Source of the DNA: Arenibacter sp. F20364
Lineage (GTDB): Bacteria > Bacteroidota > Bacteroidia > Flavobacteriales > Flavobacteriaceae
DNA: 64,000 bases
Reading direction: 5' to 3'
NCBI RefSeq assembly: GCF_023015905.1
Contig: NZ_JALKBD010000004.1
Coordinates: forward strand, 124,001-188,000
In this document: positions 1-9,375 of the stretch, one piece after another
Layout: each line of letters opens with the position of its first letter
Numbering within the stretch: position 1 is the stretch's first letter
Made by a program: the position numbers and the translations under genes
The notes under the pieces: generated by a model
The model's database searches: none
Told to the model about the DNA's origin: nothing
Seen by the model: the letters and a program-made list of their open reading frames with translations, nothing else

Positions 1-79
1 CAGCATAATCCCCTTCATAATAACCAAACCCTTTACACCCTAATTTAATTAGTTGGGTTGCCAATCACTGTTCCATACC

Positions 80-1468
80 TTAATTGCTTGGCATGATATT
101 TTGATTTACACGGAACAAGTTATTGGGATCATATTGTTTTTTTATACTGGACAAACGCTGGTAATTTTGCCTATAGCTGGCCTTCACCCTTTCCTGGCCC
201 TCGTCCATCATAAAATTGGTATAGGCACCTCCGGAGGAATACGGGTGCAATGCATCATAATAATCTTTGCACCAGCTAGTGATTTTGTCCGCGTTGCCCG
301 GATCTGGATCAACCCCCACAATGACACCGGCGTACTTGGCATCCCTATAGGCCCAAGGTGTATCCGTAGCCCCTGGCTTAGCTGCGGCCCCGCTAATGGG
401 ATATAAATGCATTTGCGACAGTGGAGTTGGAATTTTAGAACCATATTTTAAATGGCCAGCCCTCACCTCCGGACCTAATTTATTAAAGAAGTCGGCTCTC
501 CAATACCATTGCAATCCTGGCGGAAAGAGTCCGTCGAATAAGGTTTGTATAGACGGATATGGCATTTCCCCTACGTGTTCGAACAACGGTTTTTTAGCCA
601 AGACCGGTTTAAAAATCTCCTCAAACTTATCGGGCTTTCCTGTATAACACCATACTATGCCACAAAATTGTTTGTTGTGCAGTTGTTCCGGAAATGGTGG
701 TCCCGGAATAACCATAGTAGCAATAAACCCGTTTAGATCTTCTGGCGCCTTATGAATAAATTCATCGTACCAGGACATTATTTCTTCGGTCTGCTCAATG
801 GGCCACAGGGTAGGTCCCCCAATCACCGTTTTCAAAGGATGGGCCTGAAATTTAAAGGATGTCACTATACCAAAGTTACCTCCACCCCCTCGAATGGCCC
901 AGAAAAGATCTGCATTCTGCTTAGCGTTCACGGTAACAAAGGAACCGTCGGCCAAAACCATATCAGCCTCCAACAAATTGTCTATGGTAAGTCCGTATTT
1001 CCTGGAAAGATAGCCTACACCTCCACCTAGGGTTAGTCCCCCAACCCCTGTGGTAGAGATTATTCCTGCAGGGATTGCCAGTCCAAAGGCATGGGTGGCA
1101 TGATCTACTTCTCCCCAAAGATTCCCCCCGCCAACACGAACTGTATTATTGGAAGTATCAACACGAATAAATTTTAATCCCGACAGATCTATTACCATAC
1201 CCTCATCACATATACCCAATCCGCCTCCATTGTGACCTCCTCCCCTAACGGCGATCAACAAATTGTTTTCCCTTCCAAAGTTTACCGAAGCTATTACATC
1301 TGCCACATCCACACATTTGACCATCATCCCCGGATGTTTGTCAATATTGGCATTGTACACCTTTCGGGTGCTGTTGTAATTATCATCGGATGGCATAATC
1401 ACTTCTCCCCTTATTTCTTTTTTAAAGGATGCTATAAGGCCGGCATCCATACCAATAACCATTTCCAT
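80..1468 (-). CDS. FAD-binding oxidoreductase (berberine-bridge-enzyme type)
   Basis: A 462-residue flavoprotein of the PCMH-type FAD-binding family with a C-terminal BBE segment. The RGGGHN motif around residue 79 carries the histidine that normally binds FAD covalently. The glycine-rich run GGLTLGGGVGYLS further on completes the FAD fold, and the C-terminus has the usual YDPNNLFR signature. The second covalent site of plant-type enzymes (a Cys before the GGG loop) is not seen; that stretch reads STTGVGG, so a single covalent link is likely. No signal peptide is visible, so it is probably cytoplasmic. The substrate cannot be read; relatives oxidise alcohols, sugars or alkaloid-like compounds. 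It sits just downstream of a secreted cupin gene on the same strand, 59 bp apart, so the two may be co-transcribed. Confidence 0.88.
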   Translation of the reverse strand: MEMVIGMDAGLIASFKKEIRGEVIMPSDDNYNSTRKVYNANIDKHPGMMVKCVDVADVIASVNFGRENNLLIAVRGGGHNGGGLGICDEGMVIDLSGLKFIRVDTSNNTVRVGGGNLWGEVDHATHAFGLAIPAGIISTTGVGGLTLGGGVGYLSRKYGLTIDNLLEADMVLADGSFVTVNAKQNADLFWAIRGGGGNFGIVTSFKFQAHPLKTVIGGPTLWPIEQTEEIMSWYDEFIHKAPEDLNGFIATMVIPGPPFPEQLHNKQFCGIVWCYTGKPDKFEEIFKPVLAKKPLFEHVGEMPYPSIQTLFDGLFPPGLQWYWRADFFNKLGPEVRAGHLKYGSKIPTPLSQMHLYPISGAAAKPGATDTPWAYRDAKYAGVIVGVDPDPGNADKITSWCKDYYDALHPYSSGGAYTNFMMDEGQERVKASYRQNYQRLSSIKKQYDPNNLFRVNQNIMPSN

Positions 1469-1527
1469 AATTGTAATTTTTTAGTTTTCGTATAACTTTT
1501 TCTAACAAGATCTATATGTAGCTTTAT

Positions 1528-2010
1528 TTATTCTTTTAATACCATTGGAAATGCGTCCAAGGGTTCCTCAAAGCCAATGAATAATACACAGGGATCCTTA
1601 TCTCCACATTTTGCGGTATGCGGTTTTGTCGCTGGACCAAAGGCATAAGAGCCCACTTTCATTATTTGTTCCTCTTCCCCTTCATAGGTAACGTGCAATT
1701 CTCCAGAAACAAGAATCATACGTTCTACAGAACTATGCCAATGTTCAGGTATTACATAGTTGGCAGGTACTTTAAAAAATACATCCACATTATTTTTTGC
1801 TGGATCACCGTGTAAGACGGATATGGTGCAGCCCTCGGGCATAAAGGATGGGCAAGGGCCCCATTGTAGATCTTTATCCATATGCGTCCTTACCAGTGAT
1901 GTTTCCTTCACTTCTTCAGTGTCACCTTGGCCAAAAAAGGAAAAACTTGCAAAAAATGTCAAAATCAAAATGACAACTTTTAATTGGGAATACTTGAGAG
2001 TGTTATTCAT
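1528..2010 (-). CDS. secreted cupin-domain protein
   Basis: 160 residues. An N-terminal hydrophobic stretch (VVILILTFFASFSFFGQG) looks like a Sec signal peptide. One cupin barrel follows, with the metal-ligand pattern HWHSSVE about 45 residues before a second histidine motif (TKPHTA). Two cysteine pairs could form disulphides in the periplasm. Single-domain cupins of this kind range from dioxygenases to sugar isomerases and storage proteins, so no reaction is claimed. It precedes the flavin oxidoreductase on the same strand. Confidence 0.8.
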   Translation of the reverse strand: MNNTLKYSQLKVVILILTFFASFSFFGQGDTEEVKETSLVRTHMDKDLQWGPCPSFMPEGCTISVLHGDPAKNNVDVFFKVPANYVIPEHWHSSVERMILVSGELHVTYEGEEEQIMKVGSYAFGPATKPHTAKCGDKDPCVLFIGFEEPLDAFPMVLKE

Positions 2011-2375
2011 GACTAAAATGTTTTACGGTTAATAATTACAGCTCATCTATGATTTCTATCCAACCTTAACTCCCCTGATTTAGTGTGCACAACTCTGAGC
2101 CACATAAGCCTCTGCCCACAGGAAGTGCATTAATAGTTGAAAAAAGAAACGAAGGGGGAATTGGTTATTATTTTATAAAACGAGGGGTATAATTAAATAA
2201 AAGCAGCAACGATCAAGGTATTACTATGAGCTATTGACAATCCTACAACACTTCTTTTTGCAATGATCAGCTTTTTGTTGGAAGTAAAATTAAATTAAAA
2301 CAATTCGGAAAGCCTCTACTTTTAATTCAAATAATTACAAAATTCGAGCATGGGCGATATAGCCATAAATAAAAC
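2011..2375. other. intergenic region, 365 bp
   Basis: Lies between the start of the secreted cupin gene and the end of the AraC-type regulator gene, both on the minus strand. It should hold the cupin promoter, but I see no clear TAnnTTTG box, no strong hairpin and no convincing small ORF. Confidence 0.5.
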
Positions 2376-3482
2376 CTATAGAACAAAATTTTGGATGTAT
2401 TTGGATGGAAGGATTCCAAAATTATCCATAAAACATTTTGAAAAGTATGCAGGACTGCTAAATCCGGTAGTAAAGGCCGTCTCGGAAATATTATTCACTT
2501 TTTTATTCAATAACTTCAAAGCCTTGTCCAATCTATAATCCTTTATAAAGGTATTGGGGGATTTCCCGGTAAGAGCAACCATTTTCCTATATAACTGGGA
2601 TTTACTATAACCCAAATTTTTACTGAAGTTATCGGAATTGAAAGCAGCATTGGCCCAATCTTTCTCCGTATAGTCCATTAACAGATTTACAAATTTCTCC
2701 TCGGCTTGATTAAGCGCTTTAATATACTTTTGGTTCAATTTAATGTTCAAATTTTCGCTTTCATACAATTCCTTTACGTCAGGGGACATCACAATTTTAC
2801 CTTGGACCAATTCACATAACCGTTCTGCAAGTTTAATTGTATCCTCAAAAATACCATCCTTTTCGGTCACTGGAACTCCTGCATTCAATCCTATGCTCAA
2901 ATGAAAATCTTTGTCGAACTTCTTTGAGGAGTCGATATGGTGGGTATGTATCTCTTGAGCACAAAGTACAGCATTGGTCACCGAATTAAAGGACACCAAG
3001 AAATATCCTGATTTTTGTCTTACCACCCTGCCCAAAAATTTTTCTACAGATCCAAGAATGTATTTATTATAGTTACCAATTTCATTATCCATATGCTTAG
3101 GGTCACTTCCCAAAAAAGATACCTTTCTAAGACCAATGACCATTATGGTTCTAAAAGCGGGGTCATTGATAATATTTAATTCTGTCTTTTGTGATTTTTC
3201 AGGATCCTCGATTCTGCCCAAGAATGATTCCACTATGGAACTCTCTACTTCTATAATTCTGTGGGGGACTTCTCCGTGGGCATGATTGTGCATATCCTGA
3301 ATAGCCTTTTTATTGGGGGCCTGAATTAGGCAAAAAGCGGTTCTCCTTTTTTCATCACACCAATAGGTCATTCCCTTGCATCCGTAAAGATGTTCTATTT
3401 TTAAATCTTCCCGATGCATTTGTGCCACATGCAGCGCGGTGATCTCCTTAGGAATTTCGTGACGATCCATGTAGATTGGCAT
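2376..3482 (-). CDS. DUF4242 / cyclase-like / AraC-type fusion regulator
   Basis: 368 residues in three parts. Residues 1-90 match the DUF4242 (nickel-binding ferredoxin-like) family, beginning MPIYMDRHE and rich in histidine. Residues about 110-245 resemble a class III nucleotide-cyclase homology domain (SGYFLVSFNS, LSIGLNAGVPV, AERLCELVQGKIVMS), but the two metal-binding aspartates of active cyclases are not obvious, so it is probably a sensory relic. Residues 275-365 are an AraC-type double helix-turn-helix (GYSKSQLYRKM, then FSSPAYFSKCF near the end). The likely role is a transcription factor that senses a small ligand or metal. Target genes are unknown; the MFS exporter gene is divergent on the other side of a 277-bp gap and is the obvious candidate. 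Confidence 0.8.
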   Translation of the reverse strand: MPIYMDRHEIPKEITALHVAQMHREDLKIEHLYGCKGMTYWCDEKRRTAFCLIQAPNKKAIQDMHNHAHGEVPHRIIEVESSIVESFLGRIEDPEKSQKTELNIINDPAFRTIMVIGLRKVSFLGSDPKHMDNEIGNYNKYILGSVEKFLGRVVRQKSGYFLVSFNSVTNAVLCAQEIHTHHIDSSKKFDKDFHLSIGLNAGVPVTEKDGIFEDTIKLAERLCELVQGKIVMSPDVKELYESENLNIKLNQKYIKALNQAEEKFVNLLMDYTEKDWANAAFNSDNFSKNLGYSKSQLYRKMVALTGKSPNTFIKDYRLDKALKLLNKKVNNISETAFTTGFSSPAYFSKCFMDNFGILPSKYIQNFVL

Positions 3483-3759
3483 AACAGTAATTTTTTATAC
3501 AAGTTAGTGATTTTAATCCAGTTATGTATCAGTTTCCTTATTTCGTTTTTAGTCTAATTTTATTAAAAAAACAAGAATATTATTTTGCCATAAATCCCTT
3601 TCCATGTCTTATCTAAATATTATATTTAGAATTCATATAATCCAAGAAAGTTTTGGCATAGACTGTATGGAACCATTAGTTTTATGCTTTGGAAAATTTA
3701 TAAATGGAAAACGATTTTCCCAACCTTATAGCAGCCAACAAAAAGGTAAAAGAAAAGGC

Positions 3760-5070
3760 ATGAAACAGATTCACTGGACAGAAAAATTATATGACTATTT
3801 GAACAATGAGGAGGATGCCCGTATTTGTAAGGATATTGATGAATCTGCCTGCCAATACACCCCAAAAAATTATTTCCTTTTGATGCTGAGCAATATTTTC
3901 ACCAAATTGGGAGATACGCTGAGCAACCCCAAAACAGTCCTGGCTTGGGTAATGAGTTATGTTAGTGCTCCTGTTTATCTCATCAGTTTTATAGTCCCAA
4001 TCCGAGAATCTGGATCAATGCTACCCCAATTAGCTATTGCCAGTTATATAAGGACCAAAGAAAAGCGTAAATGGGTATATGTCATTGGATCGCTACTCCA
4101 ATTTGTATCTATGGCCGCCATAGGTTTTGTAACGTTATATACCCAGGGTTCCCTAGCTGGGTGGCTTATAATCCTTTTTCTTGTGACTTTTAGTTTATCC
4201 CGTGGATTATGTTCGGTTGCCTCCAAGGACGTGTTGGGAAAAACGATTCCCAAGACACGAAGGGGAAAATTAAAAGGATATACCGTTGCGGTCTCCGGAA
4301 TCTTGGTGTTACTTGCCGGACTTTATATGATCTATCAATCAAAAAGTGATGCCGGTATCACCTTTTATAGCTACACCATTTTTTTTGCGAGTGCCATGTG
4401 GTTGATATCGGCACTGATATATCTAGGTATACGGGAATTTCCCGGTGAAACCTCTGGAGGCAAAAACGGATGGAAGGAAGCCTTAGAACGCATGGATTTG
4501 GTACGATCCGACAGGAATTTCAGACGGTTTATCATAGCACGCTCACTTTTACTCTGTTCGGCTTTAACAGCTCCTTTTTACGTACTACTGGCCCAGACCA
4601 ATGCAGGAAAGGGAGGCTATCTATTGGGTCTTTTTATTATCGCCAACGGATTGGCATCTATAATAAGTGCCCCTGTATGGGGAAGAATGGCAGATCTTTC
4701 CAGCAAAAACGTAATGGTTATTGCGGCAACCATTGCTGCACTTTTAGGCATTGTAATGTTTATTCTTGTGAGCTATGTGCCAATTGCCAAAAACGCCTAT
4801 TGGTTGTATCCGGTCGCTTTCTTTATATTGGGAATAGCCCATAGTGGGGTGCGCTTGGGCAGAAAAACCTATATCGTTGATATGGCCGGTGGAAATAAAC
4901 GTACAGATTATGTAGCGGTCAGCAACACCATTATAGGGCTTATTCTCTTGATTACCGGTGGTATAAGTGCGGTGGCGGCGACCATCTCTACGGAAGGTAT
5001 CATTTTGGTGCTATCCCTTTTCGGAATCGCAGGTGCCTATGTAAGCTACCAGTTGCCCAATGTGGAATAG
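3760..5070 (+). CDS. MFS transporter
   Basis: An integral membrane protein of about 436 residues with roughly 12 hydrophobic segments, typical of the major facilitator superfamily; the loop REFPGETSGG separates the two halves. The open frame extends upstream to 3604, but the ATG at 3760 (MKQIHWTEKLYDYL) fits better because the extra 52 residues lack the family's character. It is divergent from the AraC-type fusion regulator, which suggests regulation by it. The transported compound is unknown. Confidence 0.8.
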   Translation: MKQIHWTEKLYDYLNNEEDARICKDIDESACQYTPKNYFLLMLSNIFTKLGDTLSNPKTVLAWVMSYVSAPVYLISFIVPIRESGSMLPQLAIASYIRTKEKRKWVYVIGSLLQFVSMAAIGFVTLYTQGSLAGWLIILFLVTFSLSRGLCSVASKDVLGKTIPKTRRGKLKGYTVAVSGILVLLAGLYMIYQSKSDAGITFYSYTIFFASAMWLISALIYLGIREFPGETSGGKNGWKEALERMDLVRSDRNFRRFIIARSLLLCSALTAPFYVLLAQTNAGKGGYLLGLFIIANGLASIISAPVWGRMADLSSKNVMVIAATIAALLGIVMFILVSYVPIAKNAYWLYPVAFFILGIAHSGVRLGRKTYIVDMAGGNKRTDYVAVSNTIIGLILLITGGISAVAATISTEGIILVLSLFGIAGAYVSYQLPNVE

Positions 5071-5189
5071 TAGCTAGTAGTAAAATCCCAATATATTGGA
5101 GACACTTAAGGAATAAATCCCTTTATCAAAAACTAATTATACTTCCAACAACCAAAATATGCGGGACAAATTCCAGAAAATTAGAGAAT

Positions 5190-6608
5190 CTATGCGCTCA
5201 ATCTCCAAATCTGCGCTACCAAAAATGTCACCACAAATCCTATTATAACCGGTAGTATTGAGGCTACCACTGTCCATTTAACACTTTTGGTCTCTTTGTA
5301 AATAGTATAAATGGTAGTACTACATGGGTTGTGCAACAAACTGAACAACATTAGGTTAACCGCCGTAAGCAAGGTCCAACCTCCTGCTCTCAAAATATCA
5401 CCGGTCGCCGTTACGGAATCCAATTCGAACATTACTCCTGCCCCTGCCCCACCTGAAATTCCAGTAACCAGCACGGTAAGCATCAAAATGGTAGGTATTA
5501 CAATTTCATTGGCTGGGATAGCCACAATATAGGCTACTAGAATAACGCCGTTTAGTCCCAAAAGGAATCCAAAACCGTCCAAGGAGTCTATCAACCAGGC
5601 GGCTACACTGGAATCTCCAAAATATATATTTGAAATCAGCCAAATAACTGCTCCAGCTGGGGCCGCAAAAACGATGGCCCTCCATAAAACGATCAAGGTC
5701 CTATCTATTAGGGAAGTATAGATAGTTTTCCAAAATCTTGGGGGCCTATAGGGTGGTAATTCCAAATTAAAGGTAGATACTTCTCCCTTCAAAACCGTTT
5801 TGGAGAGACCCCATGATACCAAAAACATAAATACCATTCCCAAAACGGCTACTCCAATGACTGCCGCCAATGACAAAATTCCCGAATACGTAGCGGGCAC
5901 TAGGGCCCCTACAAAAATGGTTGCTATTAGGATCTGGGTTGGCCAACGCCCATTGCACAGCGAAAAATTATTTGTTATAATGGCAATCAATCTTTCCCTG
6001 GGGCTGTCTATAATCCGCGTAGCCACAATACCTGCGGCATTGCACCCAAAACCCATGCTCATGGTCAAGGCCTGTTTCCCATGTGCTCCGGATAATTTGA
6101 ACAAATGATCCAAATTAAAGGCTACTCTGGGCAGATAGCCAAAATCCTCTAGCAGGGTGAATAATGGAAAAAATATGGCCATAGGGGGCAGCATAACCGC
6201 AATGACCCATGCAACCGCCAAATACACGCCATTAATTAAAAAACCGTCAAGCCACCAAGGCATGCCCATTGTAGCCGCAAATCCCTTTAAGGCCGGGTGA
6301 ACAGTATCCAAAAGTAATCCCGATAACATGGCGGAAGGATAATTGGCCCCAACGATCGTCATCCACAGAACCAGAGCTAAAATCAAAAACATAAGCGGGA
6401 ATCCCCAGACCTTACTTGTGATAATCTTGTCTATTTTGGCATCTATCCTAATCGCTCCTTTTTCATCCTTTTTATGAACCGAATCCTTTACAATTTCAGC
6501 AGCATCTGCATAAATGCCCTCTGCCAAATTATCGTGAAATTCATCTCCAATTTGCCAACGAAGGTCATTGGATAGAGAAATAATATTGTCTATTTTTTTT
6601 GTGTCCAT
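5190..6608 (-). CDS. FeoB membrane (gate) domain as a separate protein
   Basis: About 472 residues from the ATG at 6608 (MDTKKIDN); the frame opens further upstream but would then overlap the GTPase gene. It matches the C-terminal membrane half of FeoB: a short cytosolic part, a first gate domain with [15 protein letters not shown], a second gate domain after residue 300, and about eight membrane segments. The second conserved cysteine motif is divergent: FSLCNGRWP replaces the usual SCSARLP type. The GTPase half is encoded by the preceding gene, which stops 10 bp upstream, so transport must depend on two polypeptides. Last gene of the DtxR-FeoA-FeoB operon. Substrate is Fe(II) by family, but Mn(II) is possible. 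Confidence 0.9.
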   Translation of the reverse strand: MDTKKIDNIISLSNDLRWQIGDEFHDNLAEGIYADAAEIVKDSVHKKDEKGAIRIDAKIDKIITSKVWGFPLMFLILALVLWMTIVGANYPSAMLSGLLLDTVHPALKGFAATMGMPWWLDGFLINGVYLAVAWVIAVMLPPMAIFFPLFTLLEDFGYLPRVAFNLDHLFKLSGAHGKQALTMSMGFGCNAAGIVATRIIDSPRERLIAIITNNFSLCNGRWPTQILIATIFVGALVPATYSGILSLAAVIGVAVLGMVFMFLVSWGLSKTVLKGEVSTFNLELPPYRPPRFWKTIYTSLIDRTLIVLWRAIVFAAPAGAVIWLISNIYFGDSSVAAWLIDSLDGFGFLLGLNGVILVAYIVAIPANEIVIPTILMLTVLVTGISGGAGAGVMFELDSVTATGDILRAGGWTLLTAVNLMLFSLLHNPCSTTIYTIYKETKSVKWTVVASILPVIIGFVVTFLVAQIWRLSA

Positions 6609-6618
6609 TATAGTATAA

Positions 6619-7383
6619 TTACACGAATTCACCCGTTTTAAGGGTCTCAATGATATTTCTGTCCCCCTCCAATAATCTCAAAGCAATCCATCTGCTATTT
6701 GGAATATCCGGATATACCTGTTCTATTTCCGTACTCAACTTTTCCAAAGCCTGCTCTATATTTTGGGGTATATTCTTTATGCGGTGGGGTTTGCATACAA
6801 TTTTTCCATTCGCCAATTCACTTATGGTTTGGATCAACTCTGGAATTCCCCTATTGTACCTTGCACTGGTAGGCACCACTGGGATCCCTAGATCCCTTGC
6901 CAAAGTACGCGTATCGATTTCCAAATTATTTCTCTCGGCTTCATCCATTAAATTCAGACAAAGAACAGCCTTAGAGGTAATCTCCAATATTTGTAGCACC
7001 AGATTTAGATTTCTTTCCAGCCTACTGGCATCCACTACGATTACGGTTACAGAGGGCTTCCCAAAAAGAATGAAATTCCTGGCAACTTCCTCATCCTCCG
7101 AGGTGGAGAGCAAAGAATAGGTTCCGGGCAAGTCTAACAATTTAAATTTATCACCATTATATTCAAAAGCCCCTTCTGCCCTGGTCACAGTTTTACCGGG
7201 CCAATTTCCGGTATGTTGGCGTAACCCTGTCATAGCATTAAAAACAGTACTTTTTCCAGTATTAGGATTGCCTGCCAAAGCCACGACAAAATCGAAATCG
7301 GTTGTATTTACCCCTAATTTCTTTAAACCATCCGCATTAAACTGGGGACAGGCCTCACATGCACTTTTAGGCTTCACTTCCAT
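6619..7383 (-). CDS. feoB: FeoB GTPase domain as a separate protein
   Basis: 254 residues, corresponding only to the N-terminal NFeoB part. All G motifs are present: GNPNTGKS (G1), DLPGTYSL (G3) and NLMDEAE (G4). The helical GDI-like region follows and ends in RLLEGDRN. The N-terminus carries a CEAC cysteine pair. Normal FeoB continues straight into the membrane part; here a stop codon ends the protein at the linker, and the membrane part restarts 10 bp later in another frame. No conserved block appears lost, so this looks like a stable gene fission rather than decay, although a sequencing frameshift cannot be excluded by eye. It starts 3 bp after the FeoA-fusion gene ends. Confidence 0.9.
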   Translation of the reverse strand: MEVKPKSACEACPQFNADGLKKLGVNTTDFDFVVALAGNPNTGKSTVFNAMTGLRQHTGNWPGKTVTRAEGAFEYNGDKFKLLDLPGTYSLLSTSEDEEVARNFILFGKPSVTVIVVDASRLERNLNLVLQILEITSKAVLCLNLMDEAERNNLEIDTRTLARDLGIPVVPTSARYNRGIPELIQTISELANGKIVCKPHRIKNIPQNIEQALEKLSTEIEQVYPDIPNSRWIALRLLEGDRNIIETLKTGEFV

Positions 7384-7386
7384 GTT

Positions 7387-8409
7387 CTAATCTTTTTTTA
7401 TTAATATTTTTGACGCCTGATTTTGGCGTAGGGCAATGCTGGTACCCTTTATTAAAAAGGCCTTGGGGTCACCCAATGGATTCATTAGGTCGATTTTGAC
7501 CTCCGCTCCCCTCACAAAACCCAAATCCAACAACCTTCTTCTGCTATCCCCCCTAATTTCTTTGGATATTCCAATGATTTGGGCTGTTTCATTCTCTTTT
7601 AAAATGGACAACCTCGCCAAATCCTCCTCATAAACCACATCCTTCTCCAAAACCGAAACTGTAATATTGCCCGCCATAATAGGAGCCAATATAAAGGCTT
7701 CCCCCTCCGAATGGAATTCTATTCGGGCAGGAGTTTTTTCTACGATCCTAATCAGAGATCCGATGTGGATATTTTCGGCTAGGATCTGCTTGTATATAAT
7801 TTCGGGCTTATCCTTTATATGTACAATTCTGCCTATAGTCCCCACAGATAGTTCGGAAACCGGGGTGCCTTTAATCTTGGCTATCTTCCCGGTATTGGTA
7901 GGTATGGGGTCACCATGGGGATCAAATTGGGGATTCCCCAACTTGGATGCCAAAATATCGGTCTCCACCTTGCTCAGTTCATGCTCCTTCCTCTCTGCCC
8001 TCTCATGCCACTCGGCTTCTTTAAAACCAGTCTTTTCAGCTAAGAATTTCTCCCATAACCTATGGGCCCTAACAATACGCAGGGCATAATCGATCCCTGA
8101 TTTTGTAAGCTTTACATTATCTCCTTGAATACTTATCAGCTTATGGTCGGACATTTTATTGATACCCTCAAGTATAAGACGGTCATTGTATTTCAAGGTT
8201 CTGATGATGTCGTTTATATTGAGATGTTTGTCCGCGTTTTCATTGTGATACAGTAACTTTAGAACATCCTCTATAACAATTTTATCATTCGAACCTGAAT
8301 TATTTCTGATCAGCCAAAACCATCCCTTGTTGGGCCTGAACAGCAGATAGGCCAAAATGGAAAGGGCAAAAAACACCACTAGGGCCGTTATGGGATTATA
8401 GGTATTCAT
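7387..8409 (-). CDS. membrane-anchored DtxR-like / FeoA fusion protein
   Basis: 340 residues. Residues 8-26 form a transmembrane anchor. A winged-helix domain (about 45-115) and a DtxR-type metal-binding/dimerisation domain follow, with RAHRLWEKF, ERKEHELS and DPHGDPIP motifs. Two SH3-like parts close the protein; the last (from about 265, LSILKENETAQI...) is a FeoA domain. It overlaps the upstream repressor gene by 4 bp (ATGA), so the two are translationally coupled. FeoA normally assists FeoB at the membrane; here it is tethered through a repressor-like module, suggesting it senses metal and gates FeoB rather than binding DNA. That role is inference. Confidence 0.85.
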   Translation of the reverse strand: MNTYNPITALVVFFALSILAYLLFRPNKGWFWLIRNNSGSNDKIVIEDVLKLLYHNENADKHLNINDIIRTLKYNDRLILEGINKMSDHKLISIQGDNVKLTKSGIDYALRIVRAHRLWEKFLAEKTGFKEAEWHERAERKEHELSKVETDILASKLGNPQFDPHGDPIPTNTGKIAKIKGTPVSELSVGTIGRIVHIKDKPEIIYKQILAENIHIGSLIRIVEKTPARIEFHSEGEAFILAPIMAGNITVSVLEKDVVYEEDLARLSILKENETAQIIGISKEIRGDSRRRLLDLGFVRGAEVKIDLMNPLGDPKAFLIKGTSIALRQNQASKILIKKD

Positions 8410-9062
8410 TCGCTTCTTAGATATAAGTTTTTGGCCACATTTTCAGAAATATTAAATTGCCTGGTATTGGCACTAATTAGGAAAGAATTGTCAAAAGGTT
8501 CAATATATAGCAATTTCAAGGTATCACCTATGGCTATATTCATTTTATTCAAATACTTTAAAAAACTATCTGAAGAATCCTTCACCCCTACAAACACCCC
8601 TTCTTCCTTTATTTTAAACTCAGCCAAGGATACACTGTTCAACTTGTTGATCTGTCCATTGGAATTGGGGATAGGATGACCATGCGGGTCAAACTTGGGG
8701 TTACCTAGGAAAGCTTCTAATTTTTTGATCAGTTTATCCGATTTAATATGTTCCAATTGCTCGGCAATATCATGTACTTCATCCCAAAGAAAGTTTAGTT
8801 TCTCAACCAAAAAAGTTTCCCAAAGCCTGTGCTTTCTAACAATAGAAATAGCCATTAGCCTTCCTTTTTCGGAAAGTCGGCTTCCCTTATATTTGGTATA
8901 AACTACTAAATCCTTATTGGAAAGCCTTTGTAGCATATCTGTCACGGAAGAAGCTTTCGTCTGCATTTTTTCCGCAATCGAATTCGTACTCACTCCCCTA
9001 AGGGTAGCTTCTTGCAGCCCATAAATTTCTTTCAGATAATTCTCTTCGACATGGGATAACAT
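8406..9062 (-). CDS. DtxR/MntR-family metal-dependent transcriptional repressor
   Basis: 218 residues. N-terminal winged helix (KASSVTDMLQRLSNKDLV), then the metal-binding helix region RKHRLWETF and AEQLEHI, then DPHGHPIP and an SH3-like C-terminal domain. In the AEQLEHI motif a glutamate sits where iron-sensing DtxR/IdeR has its key cysteine, as in manganese-sensing MntR; this is from alignment by eye. First gene of the operon, preceded by a 22-bp palindrome (9093-9114) that is probably its own operator. Likely represses the whole metal-uptake operon when the cell is metal-replete. Confidence 0.9.
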   Translation of the reverse strand: MLSHVEENYLKEIYGLQEATLRGVSTNSIAEKMQTKASSVTDMLQRLSNKDLVVYTKYKGSRLSEKGRLMAISIVRKHRLWETFLVEKLNFLWDEVHDIAEQLEHIKSDKLIKKLEAFLGNPKFDPHGHPIPNSNGQINKLNSVSLAEFKIKEEGVFVGVKDSSDSFLKYLNKMNIAIGDTLKLLYIEPFDNSFLISANTRQFNISENVAKNLYLRSE

Positions 9063-9092
9063 TGCTCTTATTTTTTATAAAGATAATTATTA

Positions 9093-9114
9093 ATTTTTAG
9101 ATTAACCTAAAAAT
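9093..9114. promoter_or_regulatory. predicted DtxR/MntR-type operator
   Basis: ATTTTTAG-ATTAAC-CTAAAAAT is a 22-bp palindrome with a single mismatched pair, containing TTAG(A/G)TTAA(C/T)CTAA. That core resembles DtxR/IdeR boxes. It lies about 30 bp before the start codon of the repressor gene, where bound repressor would block transcription. Symmetry is seen directly; the binding protein is inferred from position. Confidence 0.65.
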
Positions 9115-9130
9115 ATATTTCACATGGCCT

Positions 9131-9147
9131 ATATTCGTAACGAATAT
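9131..9147. promoter_or_regulatory. perfect 17-bp palindrome
   Basis: ATATTCGT-A-ACGAATAT has 8-bp perfect arms around one base. It lies 17 bp upstream of the DtxR-type box in the same divergent region. It differs in sequence from that box, so it may bind another regulator; no partner is known. Confidence 0.45.
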
Positions 9148-9375
9148 TAATTGAAGATCTTCTAAATATCTAACCCCCAGCATTGTGTAATTAAAACCTC
9201 CGCTATAATTAGATAAATGAATTTTAAAAGAAAAAGATTGTTTTTACCTAGGACTATCCTCTATCAACATAAAAAACAGATATGTCTTTGTTAATATGAA
9301 ATTTTTTATCAATCTAAATATGGCATAGTTATAAAAACATGTATTACTTTTAGAAAAACATTATTTACAAGTATT

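Larger units (their letters stand above)
9063..9375. other. divergent promoter region, 313 bp
   Basis: Shared upstream region of the metal-uptake operon (minus strand) and the sugar-isomerase-like gene (plus strand). It contains the two palindromes listed separately at 9093-9114 and 9131-9147, both on the repressor side. A TACTTTTA box a few tens of bases before the plus-strand gene could be its -7 element. No small ORF was recognised. Confidence 0.5.

Noticed and set aside
1..79. 3' end of another gene at the left edge.
   Set aside because: No reading frame across these bases can be supported; treated as intergenic.
5190..7383. A decayed or frameshifted feoB pseudogene.
   Set aside because: Both halves keep all motifs, the break falls at the linker and each half has its own start codon; gene fission is more likely, though read inspection is needed.
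9063..9375. Riboswitch in the metal operon leader.
   Set aside because: The start codon lies about 30 bp from the palindrome with no structured leader visible.
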